From NCBI GenBank assembly GCA_037903355.1, contig JBAJFE010000034.1, forward strand, positions 124,001 to 188,000: a stretch of DNA of 64,000 nucleotides, in the 5' to 3' direction. The notes beneath the pieces were generated by a model. It was not told the origin of the DNA and searched no databases. It saw nothing but the letters and a program-made list of their open reading frames with translations. Both the position numbers and the translations under genes were made by a program. The stretch's first letter is position 1. Each line of letters starts with the position of its first letter. This document shows, one piece after another, positions 23,081 to 35,100 of this stretch. The DNA comes from Trichuris trichiura. Lineage: Eukaryota > Nematoda > Enoplea > Trichinellida > Trichuridae.

Positions 23081-25209
23081 ATTTATTTGTTTTTGAAAGC
23101 ACTTTATGAACAGAAGATAGACAATGATTCGTGTCATATCTCTCTGATGAATTGGATGCGCATGGCATCTTTTCCATGTTGACATTTTGCCTTGAAGGTA
23201 GGAAAACCCGTTTGAACAATGCGTGCAAGTGTTGCAATTAACAAATGGCGGTTGCAGTCATTGAGACGCACTCAGCGCTTACCGAACCATTGCCTGCAGT
23301 ATGTTGAAAGTAAAGATTGCTTCCTGTTAACGGAACCGAAACGAAAAAAATGCTTTCCAATGTTACAAGCAGCAACCTTAGTTGGTAGGAAACCATGAGC
23401 AAGCAAGAGTTACGAATTACCTTTGCCGTGGCAATGATCAAAATTCGTCTGCATGCCAGAGTTATCAATTTTAAAGCCATAAAAGAATACAGGAATGGCT
23501 CAAAGCCCAAGCAAAAACAGTGATGAAACTCAATTTCCATCACTGCGACGCCGGGGCAATATGAGTAAGCTATTAGCAAACTGAGCGAAGCAGCATAAAA
23601 GGTTATGTTTTGAGTTCATATGAACGGAGACGCATTTACTTAACAATAAACGAACGGAAGATCAACATCTCTTAGACTGGTGGCTGACAGCTGACAAACC
23701 ATCGCAAATAGTCCATATGGTAACTGCCTTTCAAGGCGATGAATAACCGGTTGCCAGCTACTGGGACTGGCATATTTGTAAGTTGGCCAAAAGCTTGAAT
23801 CACCCTCACATCGCCTTCAGGGCAGCCAACATCGGCATCGGAACCACCGGACACGAACAAAAGCTCCGGGTCTAGTATGCTACTGGGCGCCGGAAGTGGA
23901 GGCGGTTAGTTCATAACGTAATCTGCGACTCTACAGCGTAATAAATAGTTGTTATCGCCACAACGGAACGGACGTTATCGTCAGGTTTAGTGAGAGCATG
24001 GAATTTAGCAGGTGCGCATGCATTGAAGTTACGGGAAACACAATGGGGCCTGCAGGTGTTCAAGCTGAGACGTCGTGTAGGAATTCGTGAAAAACATCGC
24101 AGGTCAACTTCCCGAGCTGAGGCGTGCCTTGGTAGACAGGGTAAATCTCATTCTGCGTTATGTCTGTCCCGGGATCTAGTGACAACTTGCCATCGACAAG
24201 TGGAGGCACCGTAAGGAGGCACTGACGCCTTCTGCGTGATTAGGTACACCCGAGTGAACCCGTCGGATGCGCCTGCAGCGAAATCGACGCGTTGCCTTCG
24301 TCAGGGTGAGCGCCTGCGTTAGCAGTACGTATGCTTTTTCTCTTTTTGCGTTACTCATTGCTCGCTTGTTCAGTGATCGCTAAATAACGTTACTTTGCGC
24401 TATGCTTCTTGTCGTTTGCGCCACGGTCAAAACTGCAAAACCCAACAGCAGCAACGAACACGCGTCATGTTAAGGTTTAGGCTTAGGCTTAGGCTAGGGC
24501 AGGACAGGATGGCCGGCAGGGTTACAGGACGCACTTGGAAACAATTACCAGAACGGCCAACTGTTTCCAGCTGTGCAGCGTTCCTTGGCTGATACACATC
24601 GCTCGCATGTGTACACAGTGAACAATAGCTTAGGTCACCCATTGTTCAGGTGAAGTAGTAATGATTACGTGACCACCTTTGAAGTTACCGCCTCAACTTC
24701 CGGCGCCCCCGTAGCATAAAAGACCCAAAGCTCCTGTTATACTCTATTGTAATGGTCTGAAAAGTTGCCAAAAAACTATTATCCCTTACGTTGACTTGAT
24801 TCAATAGAATTTTCACATTGAAGTCTCGAATCAAAGCAGATAGCGCTGTCTCATTCTGCTTCTTTCATGAAAGGCCAAAATGTCCCCTCTTGGTGCCTGT
24901 GAGCTTGAACCGCAAAAGACCTCCGAATGCCTGTAGAAGGCTTTTTGAACCCCTTGATCATAGTGGACATCTCAGTTCACTATAAAGATTCTTTTTACGC
25001 CGATGTGGTTCAAGGCATTGCTGGCTGTGACGATTACATTATTAAATATACAGAAACCATTAACTTCTCTTTTCATTGCGTAGTGACATGGAGGCCTTAC
25101 TAATGGAATGCGAGTGGCGCAATTTTCCTTCAACCTTAGATTTGGCACCTTCCACAACAGCTTTACAGGCTAAAAGAGCGCACTGATAACTTTCGCCACA
25201 CAGATGTAC
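23081..25209. other. Intergenic spacer between BBS9 and DYNC2H1 (left part)
   Basis: No recognised coding region. Short open frames lack domain signatures. It contains the small TTAGGC tract listed separately. Confidence 0.45.
24477..24494 (+). repeat. Short interstitial TTAGGC tract (3 units)
   Basis: Three perfect TTAGGC hexamers in a row, flanked by degenerate forms (TTAAGG, TAGGGC). TTAGGC is the telomere repeat of many nematodes. Three units may be chance. Confidence 0.5.
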
Positions 25210-25268
25210 AGAATCTTACTTGTTGGGTTTCTTTTACGGAAATTTGTCCCGTTGATAATATTTATTAT

Positions 25269-25309
25269 TCCGGAGCTTTCGGGTCAAGCGAGACCCGTTT
25301 TCAGCGGTG
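25269..25309 (-). ncRNA. Hammerhead-like motif, left arm of palindrome 1 (core altered)
   Basis: Minus strand CACCG, CTGAAAA, C, GGGTC, loop TCGCTT, GACCC, GAAA, GC, TC, CGGAA. The conserved GA of CTGANGA reads AA, so this arm is predicted to be inactive. Confidence 0.5.
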
Positions 25310-25936
25310 TTAATATAAAGCAACGACGTAACGAAAATTCACGGTGTCAAAATGATGTGATGGGTGTTGCGCGGGGATGTTTTAACTGTTTAAAGTCAAT
25401 TGTTTTAAAGTAGATATCATTGTGTCTTTATCTTCTGTCTGTCAGCTAGCCATTTCTTGTTGTGGATATATGTTGTTCTTCGGAATTATCATTTTAAGAT
25501 TCCTCTCCATTTTTGTTGGTTTTGATCCGTAGTTCATTGTGTGTTTAGTCAAGGGAGCAGCATTTAGACCGGGCGATAATGTTTGCCCATAGTTCATTTA
25601 TTTCTGCTCCTTGATCTGAATGGAATGGATCTGAATGAATAGAAATAAATGAACTATGGGCAAACATTATCACCCGGTCTAAATGCTGTTCCCTTGACTA
25701 AACACACAATGAACTACGGATCAAAACCAACAAAAATGGAGAGGAACCTTAAAATGATAATTCCGAAGAACAACATATATCCACAACAAGAAATGGCTAG
25801 CTGACAGACAGAAGATAAAGACACAATGATATCTACTTTAAAACAATTGACTTTAAACAGTTAAAACATCCCCGCGCAACACCCATCACATCATTTTGAC
25901 ACCGTGAATTTTCGTTACGTCGTTGCTTTATATTAA

Positions 25937-25977
25937 CACCGCTGAAGACGGGTCTCGCTTGACCCGAAAGCTCCGGA
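25937..25977 (+). ncRNA. Hammerhead-like motif, right arm of palindrome 1 (core intact)
   Basis: Plus strand CACCG, CTGAAGA, C, GGGTC, loop TCGCTT, GACCC, GAAA, GC, TC, CGGAA. All positions of the family core are kept. Confidence 0.55.
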
Positions 25978-26081
25978 ATAATAAATATTATCAACGGCAC
26001 AAATTTCCGTAAAAGAAACTCAACATGAAACTATACGGTCCCGTACCAAGAAGTTACATTTTCAAAAGAATCTTACTTGTT

Positions 26082-28920
26082 CCACAATTCCTTCAATTTA
26101 TTGTTTTCCATTTCCTCCATAAGCACTATGTGACCAACGTACTTAGCTGAGTGCAACAGGGTAAGTACTTCTTGCGAACAAGGGAATACTTCTAGTTGTT
26201 TCATACGTGAAAGAAAGCCTATTTCGTCATAGTGAGCAATATCAATTATTTTTCAAATTATCGCGTCACAGCACAAAGAGTTCTTCCAAATAGTGACAGT
26301 CTTGTGACGACCGGTAGGTAAGCTGGTGTGCTGTACTTTAGTAGGTAAAGACAAACAGGAAAAGTTTCAAATTTGTTACGTTATCAAAGAAATTAACAAA
26401 ATTTCACCGATCCGAATTTTCGCCTTGTGGCAAAATTTATTTATTCCGCAAGAGCAAAGAAAAGCAGCGAAACTTTTTCTCCAAATGTAAAGCGTCTCTC
26501 CAGACAAAATCAACCTAGATAAGGTTGCACCTATTGCCTCAAAGTTAAATGTAATGCTTCGAGCATCGTTTCAATACAATTCCGTTATAGTGACAGCCAA
26601 AGTTTTTGAAGAAGAAACTGTCTCTCGTAAATCATTACTTTTCTACTACTTACAAGTTTTTGCCCTGTACTGCTCGGCATCAACTAAAACTTGGAGCGCT
26701 TGACGTTGCTGCAGATGATGTTACCGCAGCCATCAAGTTGGCGAACGATTCAAATTTGGGACTATTGTTTTCTCTAAACTGTGTAACACGTTCGCTGATG
26801 AATGGGGTGCATAGTAAAGGATGTTCGTTGGGAAATTTGTGCAGTACTGAAATGACATGCGGTATATTTATCATATGTAGAAAAAGACGGTTTGCTCAGC
26901 CTATTATTTTATCAATCTAACCTGTTCCAATAGTTTCTTTACCGGGGGATTGCTCCTGTTCTTGAAGGTGAGGCAATGTGTCACCTGTTGTCTGGAACAT
27001 CAAATGAAAAGCCTCTTAGGGGGTGCTGAAGATTGCGTTTGCATTTTTGGCGGTGAGTAGGGTAGAACGCATCATATGGAGGGAGTGGGAGACCGGCAGA
27101 ATGTAGAAATGACTATTTTACTAAAATAAGTAGCGAATAAAGAATGGCGATAAATCAATGAGAAAAGATCCTTTAAAATACTACGCTAAATGCATTTTAT
27201 TATCTAAATATTTCACCAATATTTTCAGCTCAGTTGTGTACTGCTAGTAAATTGTTTTCTCTTTTTGCGTGCATTTCCGCATGTTTCAACTATTCTCTTT
27301 GACTAAAATCTCCTTGTAGATTCCCTTGGTTTTTTAGTTTACCATTAAGCACTTTAATGCATCTGGTCCGCTTAACCTGAACCCAGTAACTCAAAACTGT
27401 ATTGAGGCTCCGTTGCGAAGTGTTATTAACGTCGAACCAGCTCGAATGAAGTGAAAAATAACCAAATAATCATTTCGACTAATGGAATAACGCGCAATGT
27501 GGGTTTGTTTCGGCACCTACAACGTTTATATATTTACGGGAAATCAAAGAAACGTGGCAGTCATCGTTCGAACCTGCGCATATCGGTTACAGCGTTGTTA
27601 TGGGTTGTTTCACAATCCATAGTCGTCGGGAGATGTTGCTTTGTGCTTGCCAGTCTACCGTCTGTTCCTGTGTATGACCTATGTATGGGTGGTATAAAGG
27701 ACAGACTCGGGTGGACAAGTTTGGGAGAAGAACCCGCTTCTAGTAAGTTCATGTTTTTGTGTTCCTAAGGCAGCACGCATACGATAAGAGTAGTTTTTAA
27801 GCAATTTTTCCCCGCGTCTCGTTCATTTCTGTTGAGTGTCTCATATTACGACTTTTGCAGTCGTCTCATGGTGACGACATAAAAGTAAAATTTGCTTTGA
27901 ATCATGTACAAATAAAAGCAACTTCTACTTTTACTTCCCACCGATGAAACAACAGGAAAAGCCATCGTAAAAGTGGCATCATGAAGCTTAACTGCTGCTA
28001 ATAGAGAAGCTGGATCTTCAAACATGTGTTTAGTGTTTATATTTTCTATACGCACTTTTGCTCCTTAACGATGAATATGAATCTGCCATTGGTCTTTCCG
28101 TTAAAAGACGGCAGATTTTTCATTAACCCCGAAGCACTTGGTCGCGCCTACATAGATCGTCCGCTCATTAGGATAAAGTTTCAACTTTTTTCAGCTGCTA
28201 TCGTTATTAGCACATTTCATCGATGCAGTCGTATGCTAGTGCTGGTCTATCGTAGTGTCAACTAAAACATTTACATTTTACTATAATGGTAAACTAATAC
28301 TTTAATAATCACGGCGGAGATACTAGAAAAGAATGCAAAAGCGCGAACTGCCTACTCACGCTATCGCTTCCCACCAGTGCAGTGTGTCCCAGCCTCTTCA
28401 AGTTTAGGGTATCCTTTAACAAGTCGCGTCGTTGGGTTGCTCCCGCAGCTATTCCCTCTCGTCCTTTTTCTGCTAAAACTATTGAAATCAATTGTCCCTT
28501 TTTCTTCCATGGATCTTCTTGGTCTCGATTACTTCCCGCGGCCTGTTTCATTATTGTAGGGCCCCAAAGAGCGCTATTGCCGTTGGGAATTATTGCGGAG
28601 TGAATGTATTGCACTTGACAGAGTGCTCGAGTTCACTGTGTTAAAGGTGTCCATAATTTCTTATCTATCAATGGTCATAGTTATTGGATAAACGCATTTA
28701 TCGTCTCTTTCTCTCGACTAAAATCAGTTGAAGGATAGGTTCGTAGGAACTAAACTTTAATGGCGTAATTTTTTCGCAGACGAGCTGATTTCTTCAGAAT
28801 TTCAAAGCTCAATTTGACTAAAAGTGTTGCCAATAGAGTTTAAGTTTATTATTTTCAGCTGAAGTTGATGACGAAGTTGGCGGGAAACACCAAAGAGCAC
28901 GGGCCCAGGCTAGCTGGATA
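26082..28920. other. Intergenic spacer (middle part)
   Basis: No coding exon, RNA gene or repeat was recognised. Several open frames of about 100 codons occur on both strands, with no motif and no splice-consistent extension. Confidence 0.45.
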
Positions 28921-28930
28921 ACGAACCCGG

Positions 28931-29250
28931 ATGGTTTGGGATTTTAACGCCGCGTGGCTACCGATGAACTCATAACTTTCTGGTTTGGGTATTTAATGCC
29001 ACGCGGTCACCAGTAGCCTCAATGCCCTATAGTTTGAGTTTTTAATGCCACGGCGGCCTCCAGTCAACGCAGTCCCAAGTGTTTTGATGCCACGTGGCTA
29101 CTGGTCAATTCAAGACCCATTGGTTTGGGTTTTTAATGCCACGCGGCCAACAGTCAACAATGGGCTCTATGGTTTGAGCTTGTAATGCGCGTGGCCACTG
29201 CTGAACTGAATGTTCAGTGGTTGAAAGTTTTAATGCAGCTTGGCCACTTG
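28931..29250 (+). repeat. Degenerate minisatellite, about 49-bp unit, 6-7 copies
   Basis: The core GGTTTGGGTTTTTAATGCCA, followed by CGCGGCCACCAGTCAA, recurs with starts near 28932, 28981, 29030, 29075, 29121, 29170 and 29218. Units differ by substitutions and small indels. No known family recognised. Confidence 0.8.
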
Positions 29251-29924
29251 GGCGCCAGTCGGCAGATATTTTTTCGGTTCTTTTTACAGTCTGTTTGCAC
29301 TTTATTCGATTGTTAAAGTCGTTGACAATTAAGCCATGTTGGTTCTGAGCTCTTCCTTCTGACGTCTCTGTCTAGTACTCGACTGTAGTAGTTATACCTG
29401 TATGAGTGCAGTTGCTGGCGAGAATATTTAAATTGTCTCTGCGAGCATACGAATTCGCTTGTGTTTCAATGAAACATGTATATTAAATTATTGTTGCTAT
29501 TGAATGCACACGATTTACTGGCCGATAAGGCACTATTCTTCTTTTGCGGCTGCAAGCAGTGTGGAAAACCATTGAAAATTAAGAGATGCTTAAGTGATAA
29601 ATGGGAAACTCTGTTTCAAAAAATGGCTAAACAGCTCCTAGGCTTTTTTGACGTTAGTTAAACTGTCATGGCGAAGAGTAAGCATAACTGTCTTTCACTA
29701 AGCATTAATAAACACTCTCTGACATGATCAAACGTTCATAATTATTCCATTTAAACACTAAAAGCAGCGAGTGCTCAATGAAGTCTACGGTCCAAATGTA
29801 AGTGTGTTCTGCCAATAGAATTTTACGTGAGGAAAGATTTCGGTATTACTGCCCTCAGTTTGCTGACGCTCTGATAGATCAAAGTTGGAAACATGCAATG
29901 AGTTCTACTATTTTTGCACGTACT
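29251..29924. other. Intergenic spacer (right part)
   Basis: Nothing recognisable. A 61-codon open frame at 29476-29661 contains CGCKQCG but no family match is evident. Confidence 0.4.
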
Positions 29925-30083
29925 GCTGCTGCTCCCTTACACTGCTGACAGCGGAACAAGAGCAGTGTAGAACTGTTCTGTATTTTCTCTAACAGTTCGC
30001 TCATCCATTCGTTGGTAGGGCACTTTGAAGTTTATTTACAGGTACATCCAACGAGCCAAACCCGTGAACCGAAGATTAACCAT
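29925..30083 (+). mobile_element. Diverged second copy of the short HHR-bearing element
   Basis: It aligns by eye with the nested element at 18353-18547 (read in opposite orientation): a degenerate hammerhead remnant (CTGACAGCGGAACAAGAGC), then GCTCATCCATTCGTTGGTAG, then TTTATTTACAG, ending in ACCATGAA. Boundaries are approximate and no target duplication was found, as expected for an old copy. Confidence 0.5.
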
Positions 30084-30897
30084 GAAACATTTTATGTATA
30101 TTTTAATGAACTTAATGTTCAATGATTGATGTGTGGTAGATGACTAATTAGTAGAAATTATGAAAGCAAATTTAGTAATGAAACCAAACATGTGAGACAC
30201 CACTCGGAGATTGACATACCATTATCTGAAAGCTGTAAAAAATAGTGGCATTGTTCTCGTAAAAGGTAACAGATGCGACCATTCTTTGTGTGAATTCATC
30301 CATAATACCGTAAAGCTTTTCCGACGTTGTTTGTTACTTGATTGTCGTACAGATCAGTTCCATATCTTCGTTATGAAGTTTCAGCGCAAATATAATTCTC
30401 TCGAAATGGGGCATGCTATTCGATCTTTGTATTTTTTTAGCTTGTAACGGTTTGAACATAGACATTCTAACTGATCAGAGAATGGTAAAACTTTCACAAT
30501 GCTCGTTTATTTTCGTACTCATCACGAAGCCGGTGGGCAAGCAAACGCGTTCTAAGTTTAGATTTAAAAACTGACAACTATCATATCTTCAAATGCTTAT
30601 GACAAAATCAGCTGTCATTGCTCCTGTGAATAACAGCAAGTTCTTCTCACGGCTGCTACCGCTCATCACTTGTTCCTACCTTCCTTTTATTAGCCTGGTG
30701 CAACAGGTAAACAGCAAGAAATACTTTGATCGTCCAGTACAAATTACTTAAATGAGCTTACTTACAACTAAGCAAAACGGCTGCGTGACAAAGCCGCAAG
30801 TTTTAAGTACTCACAGACTACGTAATCAACCGTACTCAGGTACAAGGAGCGTCTATGTTTTGCTAATGTATTCTGCTTTAAAAAATGGGTGCTCTTA

Positions 30898-32160
30898 TTA
30901 AAGAAACAACGCTACTTTAGCCAAAAGCCATTTTTTAGGATCCTCTGAGCAAGGGATGTCCACAAATGTTAAGACTCTTTTTCGTCTTTCATCGTAATAA
31001 AGAGGTACAGAAACCGTTGGTAAAGCTCTGATATTCTTGAATGACTAAAACAAAGTCATCAGTTGGAAGGAAGCGTATGCGAGAATTCGTTACCGAAGGA
31101 AGCCAAGTACCGACGGCATCAGGAACTTGTGAAACAGGCGGCGATGAGGGGTTAACTTCCCTAAGCACTTTGCCATCAAAAACCGCGCCTTCTATTCGTA
31201 AACCAATAAAACGACAGGGTAAAGATATTGGTGAGTCATTAGACCATGCAAGCTGGAATACGAGCATGTCCAATCCAATATTCTGCCGTCTAAGAAAGTA
31301 ACAAATTTCACGCATGTCTTAATATAGAAGTAAAATAATTTTACAAAGCGGTTTGCTGCCTGAAAGAGCTTAGAAAAGCTTCTGGGCGGAAGAACATTGA
31401 AATATTGACCGGCTCAGCCAAGAGATTGCTTTTAACGCCTCTTTCCAACCATTCGTAAATATCCAAACTTTTGGATGCCATCACTTTTAAAAACGACATC
31501 GGTTGAGATGGTCCATCCCATAAAGCTTGCCAACTGTCAGGCGTCTGCGAAAACGTTGGTTTAGAAGTGGATTAAAATAATTCTAGAAAGACCTCATTGT
31601 TGAACAGCTGGAAGATTGCGCGTTTGCTGTCTGATCCGTACGGAATGTTAAGCTGTATTGCCTTGTGGATAATTGTCAAGTCAGCATGAATTACGCAAGC
31701 CAACTGAACGGCCAACGAGTGCTCTTTCAAAGCAAAAGTTTCAATAGGAGACAGTTTCTTTCGGCTAGTCGCATCCATCGGACAGCGCAACTTGGGTATT
31801 TGCTTGCCCTAAAAGGAGAAACAAAAATTTAAACAGTAAAAGCGAATTTATTCAAGCCACGTGATTCAGCTGTTTCCATAAATGTAGCAGAGGTTTCAAC
31901 GCTATGCAGATGGACTTCTGATCAAGTGTCGTTTCACATTTGTCGCCTAAGTGAAGGCGGTTGATTCTTTCAACTTGTTTTCTACCTTCATATAATTCCC
32001 ATGAACGCTGGATATTGGAGGGCAGTCCCATTAAGTCGAAGCTTTGTTTGTCGCTAATTCGCCTTATTGCATCCTCGTACTCCTTCAAAAGTAAAAGTGA
32101 TGCCACGTTTCTGAACAGCTCAACGATTGCAATGAAATTACTGAATAAGCAAATGCATAA
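30898..32160 (-). CDS. DYNC2H1: DYNC2H1 exons: C-terminal domain
   Basis: Exons solved here: 31852 to about 32110 ([46 protein letters not shown]), 31593-31808 ([20 protein letters not shown]), 31345-31544 ([38 protein letters not shown]), 31094-31289 ([41 protein letters not shown]) and 30898-31044 ([40 protein letters not shown], stop). Introns are 48-55 nt and GT-AG. F.P..FL...RQ...., then L..EGA.FDG and the VPLY...R terminal segment identify a complete C-terminus. Confidence 0.92.
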
Positions 32161-35100
32161 TTGCCTCCTTAGTTTGTTCAAGTTCAAGTTGTTCTGTTTG
32201 AAAAACGTTATGTGGACGATTTGGTTGCATAAATGCGAAGGCAACAGGAAGACGTAACAGAAAGGCAGTTTAATAGAAAACTTTTAGCGTGCGCAAAATA
32301 GCGGGCAAAAGGAAAAGTTACAGAAAAACTGAACATTGAGGAAAACTAAATTTGGTCATTATATAGCGGACCAATTCAAGTCATTAAACAATGCATAAAC
32401 CTTTCATATTGTTTAAAAGCCTCCAAAGTTCGTAGCGGGGCATATATAGATCTGCTTGGAAACCGTACGAATTTTCGCCTTTGTTGGGGAAAGCATTTTT
32501 GCAGGTGAATAAGTGTTATCCGGACGTTTCCATGTTCTTTCATTCTACTACGTAAACGAACCGCTTTGGGGTGGTAAGTTTAAAGAAAGTAATTGACTAA
32601 AAGCTGCAATGTAATCTAATAACCGATCAGCTCAGAAGAAGGTAATGTACACTTTCTTAAAGGGCGTATATGGCATTAAAAGAGCACTTCTAACCACTAG
32701 TATCATCCGGACGAGAGATTGTCGAATAAAACATCCCGATTCTACTTATTCTCATTTGGCTTTTCTTTTCCTCCCTCCCGCTAACTAAAGTCCCCTTTCT
32801 CTTCTGGTATAACTGTTTATCTGTTCGCTGCCTTTTCACTCAAACTTCTCCGTGCCCATTATTGCCCTTTTTCCTTGCACTGATCTCTAAAAATTATGTT
32901 TTTTTCCTGTTCACATTTATCGATTATTAAATTATGTTGTGCCTTTTAAACAGTTACTTTCCTTAAAATTTTCAGGTTAAGAAAACCCTGCCGCCTCAAG
33001 GAGTAGTTTAATTCCCGCGGGGTCAGAGGCAGACAGCGACGCCCGAATAGCGACTGATGGTCTGTCAAAATGCTTGCTCCGATGTAGGCTAAAAACCGCA
33101 TTTTTTCAAACCATCGTCTCTTGTTACTCAGGCGTACGAAATATATTAAATCAATCTTTATTGAACCATGGAAAGCGATCTCTGAAGAGCACTAAAAAAC
33201 CTGTTAAGAAGAATGAAAACGAAAAGGAAAAACTATGAAAAAGTTGCGTAAAACAGCCGCAGTGTTTACTAGAACACGACAGCCGAGTAATAAGAGAAAT
33301 TTTCGCTCAATGTCGGGCGGTAACTCTGTTTTTAACGTTTATAATTAGATGCATAATGAAGAAATTTATTACGGATATGTTCCGTTTGTTTTGTATATAA
33401 AAAGACTCCGGAGCTTTCGGGTCATTCGAGACCCGTCATCAGCGGTCTTAAGTTGTAAATATGAATTGTGGCAGCGACTGCCATCTATCGTTTTTGAGGA
33501 TTTTAAAGCGGGCATTTTAAAGCTTTCTGTTTGTAGGTTTTTGTATTTGAGTCTGTCAGCGCACTTCTTTTTCTTGTTCCGTATAGCTTCTAGATTGCTT
33601 TTGTTGGGTTGTTTCGAACATTTTTTGTTGTTGAGTCACTGTTTTTCCATTTTGCATTCATTTTCTTCTTTTTTCTTTCTTCTTTTTTTCTTTTTCTTTC
33701 TTTGTTCCATTTATATTGCAATTTTATCCATTTCTATTTGTTCTAATTATTTGTTTTTTCTTCTTTCCCGGCTATTGTATTTCATCTGGTGAGTGATCCC
33801 GACAATAGCCGGGAAAGAAGAAAAACAAATAGAAATGGATAAAATTGCACTATAAATGGAACAAAGAAAGAAAAAGAAAAAAAGAAGAAAGAAAAAAGAA
33901 GAAAATGAATGCAAAATGGAAAAACAGTGACTCAACAACAAAAAATGTTCGAAACAACCCAACAAAAACAATCTAGAAGCTATACGGAACAAGAAAAAAA
34001 AGTGCGCTGACAGACTCAAATACAAAAACCTACAAACAGAAAGCTTTAAAATGCCCGCTTTAAAATCCTCAGAAACGATAGATGGCACTCACTGCCACAA
34101 TTCATACTTACAACACAAGACCGCTGATGACGAGTCTCGAATGACCCGAAAGTTCCGGAGTCTTTTTATATACAAAACAAACGGGACATATCTGTAATAA
34201 ATTTCTTCATTATGAAAACATATTGTTCCGTACCAAGAAACCACGTTATAATTAGATCCATCCTAATGGCAGTCATTTGGCTGAAAGTCCTTTGGCTGAC
34301 AGATCGTTTTCCTTGAGGGAATAAGAAGATGCAGAATGGGTGAAAAGAACAATTATCAAAAATTTCGAATGCGTTGGGACCCTGAATTCCCTGCGGAACA
34401 AAGGATGGAAGAAAAATTGCGTAGCAATGAATGCATAATACATGGTGCGTTCGGCTATTCTCTTGCCATGCAACAGGAAGATTTCTGCAGACATAGTGAT
34501 GATAGGCCTTGAAGTACAGCCCATTTGTGTAAAACTATAAATACATTCTTTCCTGTCCCATTCTTCGTGAATCACGTGAATTATTCCTTTGCTTAACTTA
34601 CTAATGGAGTTCACGCTACGCATCTGATCATCACTTAATAATTGCTTCGGTTAAGCTCCAGTGTTGCTGCGCTGCAGAGTTTCTGTTCAAGTACCCTTTC
34701 TGTTATTCGATAATTGAGTCAAGGAGAAAGAGTAATCAAGATAGTATTCAGGCTTTCAGTGCATAATTGTTCTTTTCAACCATTCTGCATTCTTACTCGC
34801 TCACGGAAAACAATTAGTCGGCTATACGACCTGTTGGTCATACAACTTGTCCGCCAAACAACTGTCAGGCAAATGACTGTGACCGTAATCCAATTAGCCA
34901 ATTGAAAATAAAGAAAAAGTATGCAATATCTCTACGTTGTAATACGTATAACACTTACCTTGTGTAAATTAGATCGAGGCAAGGCTAATTTCCCCAACAG
35001 CGCATTGGGCGCATCGCTGGCTAGATTCTTGTTAAATAACTCTGCCAAAAGTATGCGCAGAACGGTGGCATCGGCAGCGTCTTCTATACGACAACCATAA

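Larger units (their letters stand above)
25210..26081. mobile_element. Palindromic HHR element 1 with 15-bp target duplication
   Basis: AGAATCTTACTTGTT occurs at 25210-25224 and 26067-26081. Between them (842 bp) the left arm (about 25228-25605) and right arm (25641-26023) are a near-perfect inverted repeat with a 35-nt spacer. Each arm carries a hammerhead-like motif, on opposite strands and both facing outward. Only the right side has the conserved tail GAAACTATACGGTCCCGTAC...CCAAGAAG (26024-26066). No coding capacity. The arms resemble the PLE 3' region of the composite at 17-20 kb. Confidence 0.85.
33339..34257. mobile_element. Palindromic HHR element 2 with 12-bp (15 with one indel) target duplication
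   Basis: TTATAATTAGAT occurs at 33339-33350 and 34246-34257; ACGTT upstream extends the match with one extra T on the left. Arms 33352-33779 and 33802-34214 are inverted copies with about 22 nt between, differing by a few substitutions and a small duplication on the left. Each arm carries a hammerhead-like motif facing outward. The one-sided tail AAAACATATTGTTCCGTACC followed by AAGAAACCACG ends the right side. The element lies in an intron of DYNC2H1. Confidence 0.85.

Noticed and set aside
23238..28614. Several open frames of about 60-113 codons in the BBS9-DYNC2H1 spacer
   Set aside because: No motif, no phase-consistent neighbours and no conserved composition.
33349..34088. Two similar long open frames (147 and 113 codons) on opposite strands, Phe/Leu-rich
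   Set aside because: They are the same non-coding sequence read in both arms of palindrome 2. The pyrimidine-rich arm creates a hydrophobic reading frame by chance.
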